64,000 nucleotides of DNA from positions 12,675 through 76,674 of the forward strand of contig NZ_JBKHKJ010000026.1 in NCBI RefSeq assembly GCF_046546515.1. The letters run 5' to 3'. This document shows, piece by piece, positions 59,563 through 64,000 of this stretch. The notes below the pieces were generated by a model, which made no database searches, was not told the DNA's origin, and worked only from the letters and a program-made list of their open reading frames with translations. The DNA comes from Parasediminibacterium sp046546515. GTDB lineage: Bacteria; Bacteroidota; Bacteroidia; Chitinophagales; Chitinophagaceae. Numbering within the stretch: position 1 is the first letter of the stretch; the number at the start of each line of letters is the position of its first letter. The translations under genes were made by a program, and so were the position numbers.

Positions 59563-60084
59563 TTATTTCTGTATAATTACCCTCGTACCAATAGGTATCA
59601 TTTTAAACAACTCGTCCATATACTCGTTCTTGGTGCTGATGCAGCCTTGTGTCCAGTTTTGGAACTGGTCTATTGCAAAGTCTTCATGTGGCCAAGTGCC
59701 ATGGATGCCTATTGCGCCTCCAAGCTTGCCATTCGCAGGTATTATGCCCTTTGCTTTGCGCTCGTTAAATTTTTGGATGTCTTCCTCCCTTGGGTAATCC
59801 AAACCCAAATAAGAGTCCCATTTGGGATGCGGCTTCTTTACCACTATGTGAAAAGTGCCTTCGGGCGTGCGGCGATCCCCCTCGGTTAATTTATCCCCTT
59901 GATCGTTATTCCCAAAAACGCATGGGTAAGTTACCTGCCAGTTATTGTCGGCATCGTAAACCATTAAGTTATAGTCGCTTTTGTCTATTACAATATAGTA
60001 CCCATCTTTTTTAGCTGGCCTTTTAAAAGATGTACATACTACCAGTACCAGCACCAGTAATAAGCATGAAAAACGTTGAAACAT
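59563..60084 (-). CDS. L,D-transpeptidase (YkuD family)
   Basis: A 173-residue exported YkuD-domain protein. The N-terminus MFQRFSCLLLVLVLVVCTSF is a signal or lipoprotein-type signal (Cys near 17). The catalytic motif is HGTWPHEDFAIDQFQNWTQGCIS, with the catalytic Cys in TQGCIS preceded by the His of HGT. These enzymes make or attach 3-3 cross-links in peptidoglycan; some are hydrolase-like, and no inactivating change is seen. The frame extends upstream to 60204, but that part (MQCFWYLQNIEV...) is not a signal peptide. The ATG at 60084 is the credible start. Confidence 0.92.
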   Translation of the reverse strand: MFQRFSCLLLVLVLVVCTSFKRPAKKDGYYIVIDKSDYNLMVYDADNNWQVTYPCVFGNNDQGDKLTEGDRRTPEGTFHIVVKKPHPKWDSYLGLDYPREEDIQKFNERKAKGIIPANGKLGGAIGIHGTWPHEDFAIDQFQNWTQGCISTKNEYMDELFKMIPIGTRVIIQK

Positions 60085-60346
60085 ACTATATATCAATTTT
60101 TTAAATGAAACTTTAAAATAAGGAGGGGAGGTACTTAAGGCAGTGTGTAGCTGGCATTTGCTGTCGGATACTTCTATATTTTGCAAATACCAAAAACACT
60201 GCAAAGCAATAAGTTTCCCTTCAATAGCACACTAATCAATAACCATGCACTATCTATGCGAAGTTACTCATTTTTCTAAAAAAATATATACAGTTGGTTA
60301 AAGTTTACGGCATATTTTCCACAAACGGCAAATTAACATACATCCT

Positions 60347-60354
60347 TATATTTG
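60347..60354 (+). promoter_or_regulatory. TAnnTTTG -7 element of comB
   Basis: TATATTTG matches the consensus exactly and ends 7 bp before the ATG at 60362. With the usual distance to the start of transcription the mRNA would have almost no leader. No clear -33 TTG is at the standard spacing. Confidence 0.55.
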
Positions 60355-60361
60355 CCGTCTT

Positions 60362-61084
60362 ATGGGCAAACCTGTTTTAAATACCGTGCTTTCTCCACGG
60401 TTGCTGAATTTGTACGATTGTGCCGATACAATTGTTGTTGTTATTGATGTTTTTAGGGCTACTTCTACTATTGCCACCGCCTTGTACAATGGTGCTGCAC
60501 GCATTATCCCAGTGGATACAGTGGAAAAATGTATTGCCATAGGCGCCCAAACAAAAGGCATCACGGCGGGCGAGCGTGATGGTAAGATAATAGAAGGCTT
60601 GCAATACGGCAATTCCCCGGCAGAATACCCGCCAGAATTTATTAAAGGCAAGACATTGGTACTCACCACTACCAATGGTACAAAATTGTTGCACATGGCT
60701 TTGCAAGCAGGGGCATCAAAAGTTGTTACAGGCTCGTTCCCAAATCTTTCTGCTGTTTGCAACTTCCTTATAGCCGAGAAGAAAAATGTTTTGTTGGGTT
60801 GTTCTGGCTGGAAAGACAAGTTTAACTTAGAAGATACCCTGTTTGCAGGGGCGGTGATAAATAAAGTAAAAGAACATTTTGAAATACATTGCGACAGCAG
60901 CTTGATGGCCGAGGAAATGTATATGCAGCACCAGCACGATATGCTTTCTTATATACGCAAACTAACCCACTGGCACCGCTTACAAAAATTTGGATTAGAG
61001 AAAGATTTGGAGTATTGCATATCCATAGATGTTGCCAACGTGCTGCCATTTTACAAAAATGGGGATTTGGTGGTAACCCCATAA
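60362..61084 (+). CDS. comB: 2-phosphosulfolactate phosphatase (ComB)
   Basis: A 240-residue protein of the ComB family. Diagnostic stretches are VVVIDVFRATSTIATAL, GERDGKIIEGLQYGNSPAEY and LTTTNGTKLLHMA. ComB hydrolyses 2-phospho-3-sulfolactate to 3-sulfolactate, a step in coenzyme M synthesis in methanogens. In Bacteroidota, which have no coenzyme M, it may belong to a sulfonate route such as sulfonolipid synthesis; no neighbour supports this. It is a single gene with a TAnnTTTG element directly upstream. A long antisense ORF is a shadow. Confidence 0.93.
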   Translation: MGKPVLNTVLSPRLLNLYDCADTIVVVIDVFRATSTIATALYNGAARIIPVDTVEKCIAIGAQTKGITAGERDGKIIEGLQYGNSPAEYPPEFIKGKTLVLTTTNGTKLLHMALQAGASKVVTGSFPNLSAVCNFLIAEKKNVLLGCSGWKDKFNLEDTLFAGAVINKVKEHFEIHCDSSLMAEEMYMQHQHDMLSYIRKLTHWHRLQKFGLEKDLEYCISIDVANVLPFYKNGDLVVTP

Positions 61085-61134
61085 CCCCTAAAACGGGCAG
61101 AAAACCTTCTCACCCTATACCTACCCCTCCTTAC

Positions 61135-62460
61135 CTATTTGCCTTGCTTCTTATGATAAAATACAAAATACATCCCTAGGAACAGGAACATCAACAATAT
61201 GCCCGTAATAGCGGCGGCTGGCTTGTCAATAACTACTGCCGTGGCTATAAACAAATATGCAATTACAAAAACAACGCATAACACTGGGGTTATATGCTTT
61301 GCAATACCAGTAACATTTTCATTACCTTGTTTCCATTTTCTTAGTATAAGCAATGTGGCAGCCGATGTGCAAAAACCTATGCAGTCTAAAAAAATACTAA
61401 AACTAAGTACGTCGTCAACGCCCTTGCCAAAAAAGGCAACCACAATTGCCGTAAGGGCAAACGCCGTCAAGCCCGGTATCATTACATCTGTTTTCGGGTT
61501 CTTGTAAGCAAATATCTTCGGAAACACATTGTCTTTGCTCATGGCGTACATTACACGGGGGTTGCTTAGCAGCGACACATTCACATAAGCCAATACGCTT
61601 AAAAACATACATGCATCAAACACTTTGCCGCCCGCTTTTCCAAACCATGTCTCGCAAAGCAATGCACCTATGGCAGTGGCATTCTTCATTTTATCGAAGC
61701 CAATCACTTTTACATAAGCATAGCTAATAGCAAGGTACAAAAACAGCACAATGAGTATGCCCGTAACAATGCCCTTTTGCAAGGTAGCAGATGATGTTTC
61801 TCCGCCAAAATTGATGGTTTGCTGGTAGCCCCCATAGGTAAAAAAAACAGACACAAGGCTTACCATCAATAACAGGCCTGTGTTGTGGCCATTGTAAACA
61901 TATATCTTGCCACTCGTATTATACCCATGCGGCTCTACAGTTAGCCCTGTAAAGCAAGCCGAGATAAGCAGCACAATCAACCCTATTTTGGCCACCATCA
62001 ACAGGTTTTGTGTGCGGCTGCTGGTATGTAGCCCCAATAAGTTTACCGCATAAAACAATGCAATGGGCACAATAGCTACCAATATAGTAAACGCCTCGCT
62101 TTGCGGCCTGCCAAACAAAAGGTCGCTTACATAATCAGATCCTATCAAAGCCACAACCGATATGGAAGCGGCATTGCTAATTAATATAAGCACATTTACC
62201 GTGAACCCAATAGATGGATGGTAGCATTGGGCAAAAATTTTGTAATAGCCGCCTATTGCTGGTAGCCGCAAGCCTATTTCGGCATAAGTCAATGCCCCAA
62301 ACAAGGCAATAATGCCCCCAATTACCCATGCTGCAAAAAAAATAGCAGGCGTGCCAGCTTTAGCGGCAATGGTAGCAGGCGTTTTAAAAATGCCCATGCC
62401 TATTACTAGGCTTATCACAATCATGGTAAGGCTAAAGCGGTTCAGTTGTTGTTTACTCAT
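61135..62460 (-). CDS. APC family amino acid permease
   Basis: A 441-residue, 12-helix transporter. Helix 1 has the APC signature VIGMGIFKTPATIAAKAGTPAIFFAAWVIGGIIAL, followed by GALTYAEIGLRLPAIGGYYKIFAQCY. These point to the LAT/APC superfamily of amino acid and polyamine exchangers. The substrate cannot be read. The start is the ATG at 62460; a TTG two codons upstream is unlikely. It is monocistronic. Confidence 0.93.
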   Translation of the reverse strand: MSKQQLNRFSLTMIVISLVIGMGIFKTPATIAAKAGTPAIFFAAWVIGGIIALFGALTYAEIGLRLPAIGGYYKIFAQCYHPSIGFTVNVLILISNAASISVVALIGSDYVSDLLFGRPQSEAFTILVAIVPIALFYAVNLLGLHTSSRTQNLLMVAKIGLIVLLISACFTGLTVEPHGYNTSGKIYVYNGHNTGLLLMVSLVSVFFTYGGYQQTINFGGETSSATLQKGIVTGILIVLFLYLAISYAYVKVIGFDKMKNATAIGALLCETWFGKAGGKVFDACMFLSVLAYVNVSLLSNPRVMYAMSKDNVFPKIFAYKNPKTDVMIPGLTAFALTAIVVAFFGKGVDDVLSFSIFLDCIGFCTSAATLLILRKWKQGNENVTGIAKHITPVLCVVFVIAYLFIATAVVIDKPAAAITGILLMFLFLGMYFVFYHKKQGK

Positions 62461-62552
62461 GGACAATAAAAATGGTGAATAGGCTGAAAGTAAGCAAAAA
62501 GTAGTTCAAGATACGGGGATACATAAAAGTTTATCATACAACTGGCCTTTTC

Positions 62553-62583
62553 GATTTGGCAACTTTCCAAAAGTTGCCAAATC
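62553..62583. repeat. GATTTGG hairpin, copy 3
   Basis: GATTTGGCAACTTT and AAAGTTGCCAAATC form a 14-bp perfect stem with a 3-base loop, in the divergent region between the permease and the glycosyltransferase. It is the cleanest copy of this family. Confidence 0.85.
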
Positions 62584-62622
62584 TATCAGATTAATTAACG
62601 CCTAAGTTGTTTCTTTGCCACT

Positions 62623-63765
62623 ATGTACATCTTCATAGGCATTACTTATTTTTTGTTTTTATTATATGCTGCCGTTATGCTCATGTACAGGCATTGGTTT
62701 ATAAAACTTAGCCCCTTTGAACCAAAAGCAATTCACATCCCCAATACTTCTTTTAGTATTATTATCCCTGCCAGGAACGAAGCCGATAATATTGGGTTAT
62801 TGCTACAATCGATTATTAACCAAAATTACCCTGCAAATCTTTGGGAAGTAATTGTAATAGATGATTTTTCTACCGATGCAACGGCACAGATTGTTGGCGA
62901 GATGGGCAATACATTCCCCAATATCCATTTGATAGAATTGGCTAAGCAACCCCAAGTAGGCAAACTAAATGCCTACAAGAAGAAAGCAATAGAAACGGGC
63001 ATTGGCATTGCAAAAAATAACTGGATAATGACCACCGATGCTGACTGTGTGGTTGGCAAGGAATGGTTAAGTACTTACGATGCTTATATACAAGAGAACA
63101 ACCCAGTGTTTGTAGGTGGGCCAGTTGCGTTTACCAATGATGGTTCGGTGCTGCAAACGTTCCAGTGTATCGATTTTATGGCTTTGCAAGGAATTACGGC
63201 AGCAGCAGCATCCACAGGCACGCACTCCATGAGCAACGGTGCCAACCTAGCCTACAAAAAAGAAACATTTATTGCCGTGGATGGGTTTAAAGGCATAGAC
63301 GACATAGCTAGCGGCGATGATATGCTGCTGATGAACAAGATAAAACAAGCATTTCCTAAAAAAATGGGCTATGTGTTTAGTGCAAAAGCTATTGTATATA
63401 CCGCACCTATGCAAACCCTCAATAGCTTTTTGAACCAACGGATAAGGTGGGCCAGCAAAACAAATAAATACAAAGAAGCAAGCGTGATAGTAGTATTATG
63501 GATGGTGCTGCTATTAAACATCAGCTTGGTGCTAATGCCCTTCTTATCTGTTTTTTTTCCCCCTATGCTTGGCTTTTGGCTACTGCTCATGATATTGAAA
63601 ACATGGGTTGAAGCAAGTTTTGCTGTGCATATCGCAGCCTTTTTTTCTATCCCTTTGCATTGGAAAGATAGCTTGCTGCAGGTGCCGCACATACTTTACA
63701 CCAGCCTTGCCGGCTGCTTTGGTATATTGGGCAAATACCAATGGAAGGATAGGAAGGTGCAATAG
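62623..63765 (+). CDS. family 2 glycosyltransferase, membrane-bound
   Basis: A 380-residue protein. An N-terminal helix (about 4-22) precedes a GT-A fold: SIIIPARNEADNIGLLLQSIINQNYP (nucleotide site), VIDDFSTD, MTTDADCVV (the DxD metal site) and ASGDDMLLMNKI with QRIRWASK (QxxRW acceptor motif). Three helices follow at about 285-305, 310-330 and 345-365. The QxxRW motif indicates a processive or lipid-linked transferase, as in cellulose/hyaluronan synthase relatives. The product is unknown. It is transcribed divergently from the permease. Confidence 0.93.
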   Translation: MYIFIGITYFLFLLYAAVMLMYRHWFIKLSPFEPKAIHIPNTSFSIIIPARNEADNIGLLLQSIINQNYPANLWEVIVIDDFSTDATAQIVGEMGNTFPNIHLIELAKQPQVGKLNAYKKKAIETGIGIAKNNWIMTTDADCVVGKEWLSTYDAYIQENNPVFVGGPVAFTNDGSVLQTFQCIDFMALQGITAAAASTGTHSMSNGANLAYKKETFIAVDGFKGIDDIASGDDMLLMNKIKQAFPKKMGYVFSAKAIVYTAPMQTLNSFLNQRIRWASKTNKYKEASVIVVLWMVLLLNISLVLMPFLSVFFPPMLGFWLLLMILKTWVEASFAVHIAAFFSIPLHWKDSLLQVPHILYTSLAGCFGILGKYQWKDRKVQ

Positions 63766-63835
63766 AATAACATTTCCTCTAGGTAGTAGGGATTAAGGCA
63801 TTTAGGGGATTATTTGTAAAAAACGGTAACTAATA

Positions 63836-63937
63836 TTATTCTTTTGCCAAAACTTTGCTGTCATCAGGCCACCAAGCGTAAAGAATTGTGCAAACCAGTG
63901 CAAAAAGAATGATGGGTAACAACAATAAATGCTTCAT
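63836..63937 (-). CDS. 33-residue single-helix membrane peptide
   Basis: A short ORF on the minus strand that encodes MKHLLLLPIILFALVCTILY followed by AWWPDDSKVLAKE. It has one hydrophobic helix and a charged tail, and the ATG follows an AT-rich stretch with several T-runs. The length and composition fit a small membrane protein; similar sequences cannot be checked here. It lies 71 bp downstream of the convergent glycosyltransferase stop. The reading frame is too short to be significant on its own, so this is a moderate-confidence call. Confidence 0.4.
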   Translation of the reverse strand: MKHLLLLPIILFALVCTILYAWWPDDSKVLAKE

Positions 63938-64000
63938 AAACGATAATTTTTATGATTTTAAGTATGTAGATGCCATTTTCTATGCCACGTTTAAAACACG

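Noticed and set aside
60346..60819. 157-codon minus-strand ORF opposite comB
   Set aside because: Shadow of comB, whose family motifs are unambiguous.

Overview
The window looks like a chromosomal segment of a Bacteroidota bacterium, probably of the Chitinophagales/Chitinophagaceae group (the rank is inference). Evidence: type IX secretion proteins (a PorP/SprF barrel, a PorE-like OmpA protein, a type B sorting domain and a type A sorting domain); an alternative complex III (act) operon fused to a caa3-type oxidase operon; promoters of the TAnnTTTG type; almost no Shine-Dalgarno sequences; and many AT-rich intergenic hairpins. No rRNA, tRNA, CRISPR array, prophage or transposase gene was found.

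Layout. 1-729: a CheB-type methylesterase (cut by the window edge) behind a single-domain response regulator, both on the minus strand. 730-2673: a 1.9 kb gene-free region of nested repeats. 2674-10284: PorP/SprF-like protein, PorE-like OmpA protein and a 1469-residue surface protein with an IgGFc-binding-type domain. 10586-13155: an inactive/active M16 peptidase pair. 13156-14475: a second repeat region. 14476-24954: VWA protein, six-PAS histidine kinase, lipid kinase, type A secreted protein, two-TM histidine kinase and an EEP-family phosphohydrolase. 25468-41574: respiratory locus actABCDEF, coxB, coxA, ctaB, two subunit III genes, subunit IV, SCO and DUF420. It takes electrons from quinol through alternative complex III to the oxidase, with heme o synthesis and copper delivery encoded alongside. 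41720-50997: GH25 lysozyme, SPASM radical SAM protein, MarR regulator, TonB receptor, PepSY-like protein, galE and two unknown proteins. 51399-63937: DUF4139 protein, methyltransferase, CvpA, alpha/beta hydrolase, CBS protein, BamA/TamA-like protein, NAD kinase, L,D-transpeptidase, ComB, APC permease, glycosyltransferase and a 33-residue membrane peptide.

The most unusual content is non-coding. Six intergenic modules each carry an array of 9-11 units with an 11-bp period. Each array is followed 23-41 bp later by a conserved 13-bp core that matches the IHF consensus WATCARNNNNTTR (four exact, two with one mismatch). Unit sequences differ between modules but the period does not. Two modules form a mirrored pair (core-array-hairpin-array-core) at 1347-2291. 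Two others are direct repeats bracketing a radical SAM/MarR gene pair. The window also holds two copies of a roughly 270-290 bp element with 20-bp terminal inverted repeats and perfect 10-bp target duplications, a 180-bp element that creates false ORFs, a 304-bp element with 27-bp inverted ends, and many gene-end hairpins whose arms are built from short repeated words.

All calls come from reading the sequence; no database search was run.
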